Positions 34,347 to 45,437 are shown, counted from the stretch's first letter. The stretch is 64,000 bases of DNA from Exophiala sp. HKRS030 (GCA_023897205.1 JAHWDD010000001.1:4836001-4900000); one strand, 5' to 3'. Numbers and translations: made by a program. Notes: a model not told the origin generated them from the sequence alone.

Positions 34347-36509
34347 TCAGCGTACCGATTGAGTCTCTCGCTGAGGCTTCTGCGGGTGGTGGTGATTTGT
34401 TACGGCCGATGAGGATGCAAGCGTGCTTGGCTTGGCAGTTATTGCTTTGGATGGGTGCGACATCGATGTACTCGGTGGTGGAAGAAGCTTGAGACTCAAG
34501 TCATAAAGTAACTTTCTCTGTGATTCATACAAAGAAAAATTGCCTCCTACCAGACATTCCAGAAAGCTGATAGTGGAATTGTGTGGAAACTGCTCCTCGT
34601 ACATATCTAGTCGTTCGACGAGGGCTTGATACGCGGACGAGAAGCTTCTGCCAATCTCATTGATCTGGCTCGTCCCGCCAGAAATATTGTTATCTGGGCG
34701 GTTGGGGTCGATGATAGTGAGTCGGGAGTCACCCTTATCTTTCTTAAGCAGGTGAGGCATGTAGGTGCTCTGTCGAACAATGTTAGTAAAATCGAAGAAA
34801 AGGCGGGCTAAATACCTTGTCCAAATATGCAGGCGGCTCCATTCTGATGGCAATCTCACGTCTGTTGAAGACATTCCCGTAGAGATTGAAGAATTCCAGT
34901 AGCACTTCGCCTAGATTCAAGGGCTCTGTTGTGACGGGGAGATGCTGAAGGAGACTCGTAACCAGGCATATGGTGGAGAAACCACCCAGTCCACCAGTGG
35001 ACACATCGTTGAGCCCACGCATCATCAAGTATTGTTTGACGATAGACACAATTATAGGCATTGCTGGATAGGCACTCTTCCACCGATGAAATGTCTCGAT
35101 CGCGGCGATACCAGTATCGTTATCGAAGGAGAGATCAATTTTTAATCCGCTGATTTTATCCACGAACTTCAGAAGTGGTACCTTCGCATGGGCAATGGCC
35201 AGGATACTTCCATGCTTGGCAATCCGCTGAGTCCTCAAAAAGTCGTGGAATCGTCGCACAAGTGGACGAGCTGCCTCTCGACTTGGAAGTGATCCTGGCC
35301 TCATTCTGGATGTGATATACACAATATCCATGTCACCCGTGGGCAGGTAGAGGCCGGCGGCATATGACCCGAAAGCATAAAGGTCGCCACTAGGCCCACA
35401 TCGCCGAAATTCTTGACGCAGACGTTGAAAAACTTCTTCACGAACTGCCTGTTCATACTCCTTTGGTCTGACCCAGTCGTAGAAGTCAATGATTTCTTTG
35501 TGAAGGCTGAGAATGTTAGCGCCGAGCTTGAAGGTCAGGGTAGCGTAACTTACGCAACTCCGGCAAGGTCTACCGAGCTTTCTGTCGTTTTCCAAGGTGA
35601 GGACGATGTGCCTGCGGGCTTAGACCACTCTTCTCGGACAAAACGATCGCCATAGTACAGTCTAGTCGTATGAAGTTTGGTAGTATGCGTGCCTTTGGCA
35701 TCCCCTCTTTTTCTCTTTCCCAGGATACCATCTTCGGCACCATTTGGTGGTTGGATCGGCACGGTGGAGGGCTGGGTTGGCACGTTAGGTTGCGGAAACA
35801 TGATACCCATAGCAGGTATCGCTGTTGGAAGGCTTTCGGGGACGGTGGGCTCTGTATCGTTCATGTCGAATGAAATAAAGTCTGCTTGATCAGAAGCAGC
35901 TTCCGCACGCAGGTTAGCATCGATTCGCGCTTTGCGTATGAGTTTGACGACATCCGTCCGCTTGGCCGCTGCTTCACTCGGAGGCGGTAAAGCAGTGTAA
36001 GGATCAGGATTTGACCATCTAGGGTTTGCAGACTCTGGGGTTGGATCGTCTCCCTGAAGACGCGCTCGCTTTGTAGATCGTGACGGCTCGTCATTATCGG
36101 AAACGGCCATGGCCTCCTCTTCGCTGTCAGTAAGCTCTTCGACATTGCGGAACTTGAGATCTGCATTTGGATCGATCAGAGAGGAGTCCTCCTGGCGGTG
36201 TTCGAGTCGCAGGAGTGGCCTCTCCGCCACTTTTGGACGTTGAAAGTAGTGGGCCCTGCCAGGTGGATCTCGTCTGTGTTGCTCTCTTTGTCTGGGTCGA
36301 TAGGGCTCCCTACGTCGAGATTCTTCGTCCCGAGATCCTCGAAAATAGTACATTCCGTTGGATTCATCCTCGCGTGGTGGGGGTCTGAAAGGTTCATCAC
36401 GCCGCGGAGGACGATAGGAATCTCCAGAACCATAAGAATATGGATCTGGTCGATCTGGTCCTGGCCGCGTGCGATATTCACCGCTGCCACGAGGACGATA
36501 TGAATCCAT
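34347..36509 (-). CDS. TRF4: Non-canonical poly(A) RNA polymerase (Trf4/Cid14 type)
   Basis: There are three exons, 35554-36509, 34816-35506 and 34347-34769, with introns of 47 and 46 bp that carry GCTAAC and TACTAAC branch points; 689 residues. The family adds short oligo(A) tails to nuclear RNAs for exosome decay as part of the TRAMP complex. The first 310 residues are an Arg/Pro/Tyr-rich disordered region. The nucleotidyltransferase core shows LHKEIIDFYDWVRP, then FGSYAAGLYLPTGDMDIVY with Asp at about 377 and 379, and the third Asp near 443 in LKIDLSFDND. The central domain has GLGGFSTICLVTSLLQ and the PAP-associated part ends near SFLECLV. The start is the first ATG (MDSYRPRGSGEYRT); the upstream open frame lacks ATG. 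All three joins keep frame. Confidence 0.93.
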
Positions 36510-37124
36510 CGTCAGGTGGTAGCATGCAACCGAGATAATTGAAAAGGGTGTGACGGTTATGTGAGGTAGAAGCCGTGAGAATGCGACTGCCAAATTTTTG
36601 ACCCGGACTTTCTTTGTTTCGGGTGTTCTTCCTAACCCTATAGGGCATAGATATACGCCAAGCCTCAGATAAGATAAGATCGCCGTTTAAGCAGGTACGA
36701 GTACATGTGCCAGGCCGAGTGAGGGCACATCGCTTTCAAGGCTCTTCTCAAATCCCTACGACTTCAGGGGCCTTCAAAACGCGACAGTCTCGGACGGTCA
36801 TGGTTGAGCAGACAAGGCAGTCCCTCTTGTCTAGGTACCGAAGTCACACCTGTCTCATTAAAGGAGAGCTACGGGCGCTTATGTTGCAGAGAACGCCCTA
36901 AATGTGCCATGGTCCTCACTTTGCTTCTTTTCAGACTACGAGTAATATACCTATGTTTGACATCTCTCGCGCAATTGAAAGGGGGAAATGTCGCCTCTTG
37001 CTCTCTACAACTCGAGTAGACTATTTCCTCTAGGCACAGTATTCGGACCGTGTTATGTACGGCAGGAGATCATGATTTTTGCTCACTGTCAACCTCATCG
37101 ATGCTTCTTTGATTCTAGCTTCCT
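36510..37124. other. Intergenic region
   Basis: This holds the promoter of the Trf4-type gene and the 3' region of the GFA gene. No gene, repeat or RNA was recognised. Confidence 0.5.
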
Positions 37125-38243
37125 TTACTTCAGGCCACTTTCCAGCAGTCCTTGTTCCAAAGCTTCGATAAGTTCTTTATCAAGAGCATCTTCTCTGAAG
37201 CTGACTCTCCCCGTCCACCATTCCAGCAGACTCTCTGCTCTTGATCCTTCCCAAGCTTGTAAAAGTCCGACGCTGACATCAATCAGCTCGGGCCTTTCTT
37301 TACAATGCCAGAACACAGTCGCACCGCATACACCACAAAACTCGCGGAAGCAATCCTTGGAGCTCTCGATCTGCTTCAGGGAGCCCATATCATAACTTAT
37401 CGGTTCATTGTTCGCTTGCAAGATATTAGCTTTGGGCACGAAAGCCCAGCATTGAATAGGTGATCCAGCACCGAGGCGGCATGACCTGCAAGCACAAGTG
37501 CCTGCCAGGTATTTAGATCCGCTTGCCCGAAGCCACCACTTCTCATCGTGTGGATTCTGCGAGCTGGTCAGATGATAAGGGGCTAAGAGATCCGGGAATG
37601 GTGACGAGCATCGGCTCGAAAGAGAATTGGGACGGGTGATGCGAAACTTGACTCCTCCACACTGGCAGGTGCCGTTGATCTCATCTGTCTGATTTGATAC
37701 AGAGTCTGTTGGTCTCACAGTGGTGGCGGCCTTTTGAGAGTTATCTGCGTTGTGTGCGTCGAAGTGAGGAGCAAATGGCCTTGCAACCAATGGTCCGTCG
37801 GGTCCTTGGTCAAACAGAGGCACTGAGTGGCCGTGGAAGTTAGCTAGGGCGACCGCCAGACCGCCATCCCTAGTATCGCCTACAAACTCGTGCTGCACGA
37901 TCTTTTCCAGGCTAAAGCGCGAAACTTGCTCAAGACCCACCACCCGGTCGACCACTCCAGAACAGACAGACCAAATGTCGTCTTTGGCAACATGTAAAAC
38001 CATATGGGAGCCACACGATGGACAGAAGAAACGGCTCAATTTGTCAGAGGACTTGTATTCGGTCAAGCCATCGACAACGGAAGGTCGTGAATGAATGGGA
38101 AGACCGGAGAAGTACAGCACCCCAGTGCTGCGACGACACTTGTCACATGAACATGGAGAAACGCTAACAGGGAGGTGCGCGTCCAGCTGCAGGGTCTCTG
38201 TGTTCCTCCCACACAGGCAAGTGATGTGTACGGTGGTGCTCAT
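37125..38243 (-). CDS. Tandem GFA-domain (glutathione-dependent formaldehyde-activating type) protein
   Basis: A single exon of 372 residues from the ATG at 38243. There are two GFA/CENP-V-type zinc modules. The first (about 8-150) has CLCGRNTETLQL, then CSCDKCRRSTG, then FFCPSCGSHM. The second (about 190-345) has GTCQCGGVKFRI, CACRSCRLGAGS, then FCGVCGATVFW. Each keeps the CxC, CxxC and CxxC cysteines that bind zinc in this beta-tent fold. Relatives include Gfa of Paracoccus, though many members have no proven formaldehyde role. Fungal genomes often carry two-domain versions. The gene is divergent from the metallothionein gene with 653 bp between, which may mean shared control, but this is only positional. 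Confidence 0.9.
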   Translation of the reverse strand: MSTTVHITCLCGRNTETLQLDAHLPVSVSPCSCDKCRRSTGVLYFSGLPIHSRPSVVDGLTEYKSSDKLSRFFCPSCGSHMVLHVAKDDIWSVCSGVVDRVVGLEQVSRFSLEKIVQHEFVGDTRDGGLAVALANFHGHSVPLFDQGPDGPLVARPFAPHFDAHNADNSQKAATTVRPTDSVSNQTDEINGTCQCGGVKFRITRPNSLSSRCSSPFPDLLAPYHLTSSQNPHDEKWWLRASGSKYLAGTCACRSCRLGAGSPIQCWAFVPKANILQANNEPISYDMGSLKQIESSKDCFREFCGVCGATVFWHCKERPELIDVSVGLLQAWEGSRAESLLEWWTGRVSFREDALDKELIEALEQGLLESGLK

Positions 38244-38896
38244 GATGGTTCAATAGGTGGCACTTTATGCATAGCGTGCGTCTCAGAGGAGAGGTAGGTG
38301 GGATGCGGCTTCTTCAAAGGCCTGGTTGTCGAGTTTGCGCTGTTCCCACTGGTGTTCACTCTGGCTCAACTTGAACGTGCTTTTGCTCATATGCTGACCA
38401 GAAGATTCAGAAATGTTATCAACACGCCAGCATGGACAGCGAGATGGTCTGGATAAGGCTCGTGTAGGGCTCTCCCGCTGGGATCTGCAACACCGGACAC
38501 GAGGGTCGCGACGCTGGCACTTGCTGTATCGAGCATCAACGAATCAGATAAGGAACCAACGCGACTAGAATACTGCGAGGTGCAAAGCCGTCGGTTTCAG
38601 TAGTCTCAGTGGTTCTAACAGCAGGCGTCTGGCAGTTCAGAGGAGTCGAGCATTGAGGGGCAGGAAAGAGCGAGTCCGGTTAGTGCGGCGGCATCCAAAG
38701 CAAGTCAGCTGCATCCACAGACTCTCGTACTTAAAAACTTGCTCACTTCTTGACTCTCATTACTCTCCCTCTTCTTTCTTCCCTCAAACCAGCAACAACC
38801 AATTTCAACACATTGTCCAGTCTAAGCCTACACGGTCAAGTCGTACAACACTCTACCTTTGTCCATTACACAAGAACTGTCACCTTCCAATACAAA
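38244..38896. other. Divergent promoter, GFA protein / metallothionein
   Basis: A 653-bp region between the two divergent thiol-rich genes. CT-rich sequence at 38740-38790 precedes the metallothionein start and TTAAAAA near 38733 may act as its TATA element. I found no clear match to the yeast Ace1 copper site. Confidence 0.45.
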
Positions 38897-39106
38897 ATGG
38901 GTATGGCGCCCATGTTGACCCCATAAAGTCCACTCCTCACTGACATCGTCCCAGGTCCCTGTAACTGCAGCTGTGGCGCCAACTGTGAGTGCCTTGATGC
39001 TCCGCATCAACTCTGCGGCGATTGTTAGTATCTATGGCTAACATGACTTCCAGGTGGCTGCCCTGCGGGAAAATGCACTTGCGTATGCTCGAAGAAGTCT
39101 TCCTGA
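38897..39106 (+). CDS. Copper-type metallothionein, 28 residues, three exons
   Basis: There are three exons, 38897-38900 (ATG plus one base), 38955-38984 and 39054-39106; introns are 54 bp (GTATGG...CCCAG) and 69 bp (GTGAGT...CTAAC...CCAG). The joined frame is 87 bases: 28 residues and TGA. The protein has eight Cys in CxC and CxCxC groups (positions 4, 6, 8, 12, 14, 19, 21, 23) and no aromatic residue, ending SKKSS. Size, Cys density and lack of aromatics match the short fungal copper metallothioneins such as that of Neurospora (about 26 residues). It would buffer Cu or Cd in the cytosol. The first exon is only four bases long. Both introns have good consensus sites, and translation without splicing fails at once. 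Confidence 0.85.
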
Positions 39107-39840
39107 TGCACTCATCACTGACTATGGACACAGAAATAAGTCGTTGACCTTCGGTTCCTCATCAGCACACAAGAATTGACTGCACGATCCTTATTTCACA
39201 TCTTGGTGGTTGAAATGGCCGCCGTCCACATTCGTTGAAACCCAAGGGGATGGTGCTCGACTGAGGAGACAACAAACATGATACCTGATAGCATGAAATA
39301 GGCAATCGAAAAGATTACAACATTCCTCCCTTTCCAAGTTTCTTCGTCTTACATTCACTCATACAATTCCGAATCGTGCCACTGACTCCACTGACAACCA
39401 TTTGGCGTTCGTTTGACGTGGGCTGATCTGACCAACTGGTGGGGTATCTCTTCACCGAGGAGGATAAGGAGTAGTCCGTACGGAGTACAATACTTATCAG
39501 CTTATCGATAGCCCTTCAACGCACCATGGACGGGTAATTCAGCGATTCTGTCTGACTGAATCTCTCGGTAATCTCTTCAATGAACCCTTCTAACCTTTAT
39601 GTCAGACAATTTGGATTCTTAACCACACGTATCAATTCCTTCCGAAAACGTTCCTCATAAGGTACTCGTCCCTTCTCCCGACTTGAAGATACCTGTTCAT
39701 CGATCACAGGTAGGTAAGGTTCATCTTTGCCATAGGTTTGGCTGAGAACGATGCAAATCCATGTTCAATTTCCTGGGCTGAATGCAATGCCCACCTTGCT
39801 GCCTAGATGTTGTTGCCGCAGGTAGGCTGTGTCACACTAA
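39107..39840. other. Intergenic region, no remnant of the missing ADPRH N-terminus found
   Basis: I looked here for the N-terminal half of the downstream ADP-ribosylglycohydrolase (GDxxG and TDDT motifs) and did not find it. One TACGGAGTAC copy lies at 39479-39488. Splice-like signals occur at 39710 and 39822. Confidence 0.5.
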
Positions 39841-40641
39841 CGTGTTGTCCAAGGCACTCTGACCAGTGACACCCTCTCGGTTTGGTCGGAGTATTTGGCG
39901 AATGCGAATGAGAACGAAAAGCTGGACCACCAGCAACTCGAAACGACCGAAAAAGTAGCTCTCAAAGCCCAAAGGGAGGTGACTGCCAAGTATTCAAGGG
40001 AGATGTTTTGCGGCAATGGTAGCTTGATGCGTGTTCTGCCGGTGGCACTTATCACGCAGGACCGTGACGAGGCAATCGGGCGCGCCAGAAAGAGTTCTCT
40101 GTCGACACACCCTCACATCAGATGCCAACACGCCTGCACGATTTACGTTTCGTTGGTTATGCAGGCTCTCGGCGGAGCCTCAAAGAATACCATGGCCAAG
40201 AATCTAGCTAGATCAGTGGGAAACAAGGGCAAACCAAATGCTATGACGGGAGAAGAGGATCTCGAGGCTGTGCTGAAGGAGCGCCTCGAGCGATACAGGA
40301 GCATCGAAGATTGGCGTTCGACCCCCTCAGACTCGATACGAAGCACGGGTTACGTGGTGAATAGTCTCGAGGCAGCACTGTGGGCGTTCTTCTCCACAGA
40401 AAATTTCGAACAGGGAGCCATCCGAGCAGTCAATCTTGGGGACGACGCAGATACAATCGGGGCGATATACGGTGATCTGGCAGGGGCATTCTACTCGACC
40501 GATGCAATTCCGAAGCATTGGCTTGCGGACATGAAGAGAATAGAAATTGTGGACGAAATAATCGAGGATATTATTGAGTATAGAATCCTCAAGGGGGGAG
40601 TGACACATTATTTACTCCGTATCGTACGTACCTGTAGATAA
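39841..40641 (+). pseudogene. ADP-ribosylglycohydrolase family, 5'-truncated
   Basis: The frame is open from 39841, after a TAA, to TAG at 40641 and encodes the C-terminal half of an ADP-ribosylglycohydrolase-fold protein. GTLTSDTLSVWSEYL leads to FCGNGSLMRVLPVAL, and the second metal site is intact in AVNLGDDADTIGAIYGDLAG. The first 100 to 150 residues, which carry the other metal ligands (usually a TDDT motif), are not found in the 740 bases upstream. No good ATG precedes the core; the first in-frame ATG (about 40003) would cut into it. A short exon upstream ending near 39821 or 39709 is possible, but could not supply the missing domain. The last residues run through a TACTCCGTA motif and look eroded. 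I read it as a gene remnant, though a non-catalytic short protein is possible. Confidence 0.7.
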
Positions 40642-41125
40642 TTCAGCAATGATGTCATCTTTACATGACTTCAATCTATCCTTGACCTTGCTGTTTGAGA
40701 CTCTTCGTATGGATTGGATTGGATTCTATTCTAACCCGTCTTTTGCTTTTCCCCGCAATTCATGACTTCAGCCTAACATCATATCCCACAACCTGTTGGA
40801 CATCTATCGCCACAAGTTTTTGCCACTTCCAAACGAAACTAGGTGTCTTTTATCTTGCAAAAAGGGTGACGCAAAGCGTTTGCTCTAAACTCGACAAGGT
40901 CACGAGGCTCATTTGTGAACAGAGTCATCGGTTTATCTCTTACGAATCACGATCACTCACTCTGTATTCCGTACTTGTATTTAAATTCGAAATTCCAATC
41001 TCATCTCTGTCAACTTGGACTTCATATCAGTACATTGTACGAGTACTCACTGTTAACTCACCATTCATCAATTGCCTTGGCATACATCCGCAATACCTCT
41101 CGGGTCGAATCACCTCTCGAACATC
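40642..41125. other. Intergenic region upstream of the small acidic protein gene
   Basis: A T- and C-rich 480-bp promoter region. No feature beyond general promoter composition was seen. Confidence 0.5.
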
Positions 41126-41646
41126 ATGTCCGACAAGTACGGTTTCAGTAGTTCCTCCTTTGCTTCCGCGTCGTATAGTTCCTCATCGACCTCATCAACC
41201 AACAACCACGACCGAGGTCACTCTCAACGGTACACCGAAACCATGAGCAGCAATGACCGCGACGGGACCACGGTACGCCGAACTCACGAGGAAACCGGCA
41301 AACCAACGCTCGACGAGACTTACCATTCTCCTCCGACCCGGAACCGAGGGGCCGCCAGGATCACGGACGACGACAACGCGGCGTCGGACCAAGGAAGGAT
41401 CCAGGACGTCACAGACGTCGACGTCGATCCCTCGGACCAGGAGGAAAAGGATCGTCAATACCTCGAAAGCATGGAGGATGAGTGAGTTCCTGTTTCTTTT
41501 TATTTTGCCCACTTCTACACACCTCTTGTCGAAGACTTCCAACCAGATGATTCAAAAAAAAACACCTCACCGAGGTACACCACTGAAAACAAATGGGCTA
41601 ACATGAGACGAACCACAGGTACGCTAAACGTGAAGGGTGCGCTTGA
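41126..41646 (+). CDS. Small Ser-rich acidic fungal protein, uncharacterised
   Basis: There are two exons, 41126-41481 and 41619-41646, joined across a 137-bp intron (GTGAGT, branch GGCTAAC, acceptor CCACAG) for 127 residues. The intron changes an early stop after YLESMEDE into the conserved-looking ending DEYAKREGCA. The N-terminus MSDKYGFSSSSFASASYSSS is Ser-rich, followed by RYTETMSSNDRDGTTVRR and an acidic patch with VTDVDVDPSDQEEKD. I recall short proteins of this pattern (MSDK-FSFSSSS start, RYTE, MEDEYAKREGGA end) in many filamentous ascomycetes as conserved hypotheticals. It looks disordered, without signal peptide or membrane span. Function unknown. The terminal exon of nine codons would be missed by simple gene callers. 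Confidence 0.85.
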
Positions 41647-42077
41647 GTCCTTGTCTGCCAGTACGGGGTGCTTTTGGTACTCGATGCCACTTGGGCACCG
41701 GCCACACTACCCTTGGGCGTTTGACCCGTGTTTTACAAGATCCATGATCTCGTACTCGAAGAACAAGTGATTGTACCTTTGGAAACTGTATTGTATAAAA
41801 TCTATACCTCTCATAGTCTGGAATATCGATCTTCCAATAATTCTCCTCGGCCATGAGGCCACGTCGTGGCCAGCAATGCAAACATGAAGCACTTCTCTCC
41901 CTTTTTTCTGAGACAATCCAAGTGTTTGGAAAAATGGACATCATCCAAACATCACACATAGAAGCACAGCTACTCAACCGTCACTGACACCGTCATACCT
42001 CCTACATCATCGTAAACAATCTAAAACCTCCGATGATGACTCAAAACTGTCATTTGCCATTCTTCACTCCCCGCATC
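41647..42077. other. Convergent 3' region
   Basis: Spacer between the small acidic protein gene and BTA1. No gene or repeat was seen. Confidence 0.55.
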
Positions 42078-44823
42078 TCATATCGATAATTCCTCCAACG
42101 AAGCGGCAGGACCAACTTCCGCCGGACTGGATGAGAGGTCGTGCTTCTTGGTACAGATAAACGCCGAGGCGTACATATTGACGCTGCGCCAAACGGGTTC
42201 AGCACTACTTCGGGCCACACATGAAACGAACACCAGGGCGCAAACTCACCGATCAATACACTTTCCTGAGTCTCGTCGACCAACGCACTTGACCTCGAAT
42301 GCATTCTGTTCAAAAATGTCGGCGTACCATGGTCGCAGGGCCGCCGAGCGGAAAAGTACTCGTCCGCCGACTTTCAAGACCCTGTTGAGTGCCATGATCT
42401 GTTCCCGAGCGGCGGTCTCCTCGGGGTTGAACCAGTCCATCGAGTCCATCAGCTGTGTCACCGCACGATTAGCACTGTCCACCTTGCCCGGCGGCCGTTT
42501 TGTGACCGATCTTTGCAGCGGCAGCAACTACTTACAATTGCAATCGTCAGAGTCGAGGGACTGATTCTGGCAATGACCTCCATGATTTCGTCGGTGTGAA
42601 TACGTAGTCCATCAAACATGTCCGGTCTCGAGAGCTGTGCGTGGGCTTTTACGCCCAGATATCGTGGATGACACCTACCGATGTCAGCAAAAGGCCTCTC
42701 CACTTCGCCAAAGCCCTGTAGAGCCATCAAGTTTGTGCAACATACTTTCTCGAGTACTTGCCCTGTAGACACAGGTAATAAAAGTAATTGTCTGTACTCA
42801 ACTGTGTCGTCTCGACAACCGGATCTAACGTGTCAACCACGTACTTCCAGACCGCCTCCCCGCAGATCTTCTTGCTCTTGGTCGTTTGGGCACGTTGCGC
42901 GAAATCATTCAAGATCAACGCATGCTGTGCTGGCGGGACACCGGCGGCTTTCCACGCCCACCACTCGGTCGAGACCACGGCCTTGTGCAGTGGCCAACTG
43001 AGCAGCACGTTCCGGATAGAAGGCCAGATCTCGCGTTGCTCATTGAGCGTCTCGACTTTGCATATCGTGCTTACTTTGGATGTTAGCCCAAACACCTTGG
43101 TAAGTCTTCGCACGAGTTTGATGGCGTGGCGTGAGCCGCCACTCTCATACAAGCCACCTGGTGTGGAGAAAATGGAGGCGCGGTTGAGCCAGTATTGGAA
43201 AGCTTGGCTGGACATGTGAGGGCTGAGCTTTTGTAGAAGAAGGTTGCGGAAGTCGGGATGTTGACCCTCGGCGAATAACTTCCATACATCTGCGTAAGGC
43301 AAAGCCGTGAACGCTGCAACTTTGAGTTCGAGGAGATGGTTTTGGCACGGGTTCAGATCCACCGCATGAATGCGCCTAGGTCGTTCCAGCAGATAGTCCA
43401 GAATATTGTCACCGGCACTGGTAATGGTGAGGATGACGTCGTCTTTCTTGATGTTGAGGAGCTGGCGGTCGACTTTAGGATCTTCCCAGTTAAAGGCGTA
43501 GATATATTCACTGCCGAACTGCTGATGCTTCTGAAGGAGGTCGTTGTAGTAGATGCGCCAGTGGTGTTGTTGGTAAAATGCAGCCGGAAGAGGGAGATTG
43601 GAGCTCAAGTTGACTATGGCGGATTCGTAGGATTTTGACCGAGGGACGCTCTGTTGTGCTTCGATGGCCTGTTGTTTCCGGAATTCGAGAGGTGAAAGGT
43701 ATGGAGATTCGGTCAGTGCCGCATCGAGTCTCTCCAAGATGTCGCTGCCATGCTCGCCCAGGGTGTCGGCGTCTCGTCTGCAACCGATGAAAATGTAGTA
43801 GGGGATCCTAGATTTGTTGATCAGATTCTGCGCGTAAATCCCTCCAAGCTTGACGCAGGCTCCGGCGTGACTTACCCTCCTAGCATGTAATTCCTCTCAC
43901 TAGCAGAGAGGATTGTACCGAACCTGTACTCGACATAATCCCTTCGACCACCGTCCAAATTCACGCGGTCAGCATCGAACCATGTTCGCCAAAACATTCT
44001 TCCCACCCAATTCACATGTCTATTGAAAGTACCGCCAATGTAATTCCGTGACGACACATCCACGATGCTCTGTACGTAAAAATCGACGATGCCAACAATG
44101 CCGCGTGGTGCAAGAAACCCCGACATCAGGTCCACGACGCTGTAAAAATCCGGAATCATCGACAAGCTGTAGCTCATTGTAATTAGATCGGCGGTTGACG
44201 CAGTGCATGCAATGGTGCGTGCATCTTGGCAGAGAACAGTGACGTTCTTCCATCCGTTCTTACGGACTCGTTCACGGGCAACGTCGCATAATGAGGGGGA
44301 TAAGTCGACCAAGAACACATGCTCAAAGAAGCCTTCAACACCCACGAGCTTGTCCATAGCCTCGATGTTGTAGCCCGTTCCCCCACCAATGTCATACCAG
44401 ACCGGCTTTTGAGCTTTGTCGACGATGATTCGAGCTTGCAATTTGGCAGCCAGTATCGAAAGCATATCCTCTCTTCCTCGCAATAGACGTCGTCTTGTCG
44501 CATCGTAGACATTCGCCTGGAACATGTGAGTCGAGGAAGGTTGCGGAGTGAGTGTCCTAGTCTACCTGAGCGGCATAGAAGCTCTCAAGGGCCGACTGTT
44601 GCCCTGCTTCAGCCTTTCCGTCATGGGGTTTGATCAGACAGACATAAGCAAATCGAACATAGGGATGAGTCTTGATGTTTTTGAGGGACAATTGCGCGCC
44701 AAGCTTGTACACGAGACATGCCAGTATCGTCACGAGGGCAAGAAATGCCACACCGATCAGTGCGATATTCAGGTGAAAGTGTTCAAGTCGCTGCCATTCT
44801 GAATAGCTTAAGAAGTCCATCAT
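42078..44823 (-). CDS. BTA1: Betaine lipid (DGTS) synthase, fused BtaB-BtaA type
   Basis: There are six exons, 44566-44823, 43876-44516, 42746-43807, 42536-42674, 42250-42452 and 42078-42183; all joins keep frame, giving 802 residues. It makes the phosphorus-free lipid diacylglyceryl-trimethylhomoserine from diacylglycerol and S-adenosylmethionine. An N-terminal span (NIALIGVAFLALVTILACL) precedes a methyltransferase domain (VYDATRRRLLRGREDML; SAM loop YDIGGGTGYN near 127-136). The BtaA-like aminocarboxypropyl transferase domain follows (FNWEDPKVDRQLL, ITSAGDNILDYLL, HAVDLNPCQNHLLELK, GKYSRK-CHPRYL, MDSMDWFNPEE, CIDRVNMYASAF). Both catalytic halves in one chain is the usual fungal and algal arrangement, absent from budding yeast. 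In Neurospora the orthologue is induced by phosphate starvation; two CACGTG boxes lie upstream here. The two neighbouring Met codons at 44823 and 44820 make the exact start uncertain by one residue. Confidence 0.95.
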
Positions 44824-45205
44824 TGCGTACCAAGCGAACAATAACACCCTGTTGAAGAGGTGAAGGAGAAGGGTAACTTCTTATCTCTACCCCTCGTTCT
44901 TCTCCTGTGCTTTTGCATCCTAAAGCATTATCGTAGAGCCATAAGATCTCCGGCCACTAACGGCTCGTGAAAGGGTGAGTTTGACGAATCATGATCATAT
45001 TCAGGGTCATGCGTTAGATCGAGTGGCGAGGACATGAATGTGGAAAAGCCCATCAAGTGCTGCCAGCAATAGAGCACGGCAAATGGCGCATGTGAAGTGC
45101 GAAGGCGTACGCTGGACGTGGTGAGAATGGAGAGAGAGACGTTGGACACATTTCCGAGACAGATGTAAGTGGACGAATGAAAAGCGTCGGTTGCAGCATG
45201 CGAGT

Positions 45206-45211
45206 CACGTG
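45206..45211. promoter_or_regulatory. CACGTG E-box upstream of BTA1 (proximal)
   Basis: CACGTG, 383 bp upstream of the BTA1 start codon. This is the core site of Pho4/NUC-1-type bHLH factors that act in phosphate starvation. Other bHLH factors use the same core, so the factor is inferred. Confidence 0.45.
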
Positions 45212-45275
45212 ATAATCATAGAAACACTATCACTTCGAACTCCTAAAAAACTCGAACGACGAGAACGCGCTGGCA

Positions 45276-45281
45276 CACGTG
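45276..45281. promoter_or_regulatory. CACGTG E-box upstream of BTA1 (distal, CACGTGG)
   Basis: CACGTG followed by G on the plus strand, 453 bp upstream of the BTA1 start. CACGTGG fits the stronger Pho4-type site. It is 70 bp from the proximal copy. Confidence 0.45.
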
Positions 45282-45437
45282 GTGCAAAACTCAGCCTTCT
45301 ATAAGCTCCTTTTCTCCTACTCGTACACTCCTGGTCCCTTCTCTTGATCTGCTGCCGCCCTGTGCTGAAACACATCTGAAATGACCCGCTTGTGGAGGGC
45401 CCCGTGCTCGTATCACGCGAATCGATCATTCGAGCAT

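Larger units (their letters stand above)
44824..45437. other. BTA1 promoter region
   Basis: This 614-bp region lies upstream of BTA1 and downstream of the Rrn11-like gene on the same strand. It contains two CACGTG boxes; an acceptor-like AACAG at 44851-44855 on the minus strand hints at a leader intron. Confidence 0.5.
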
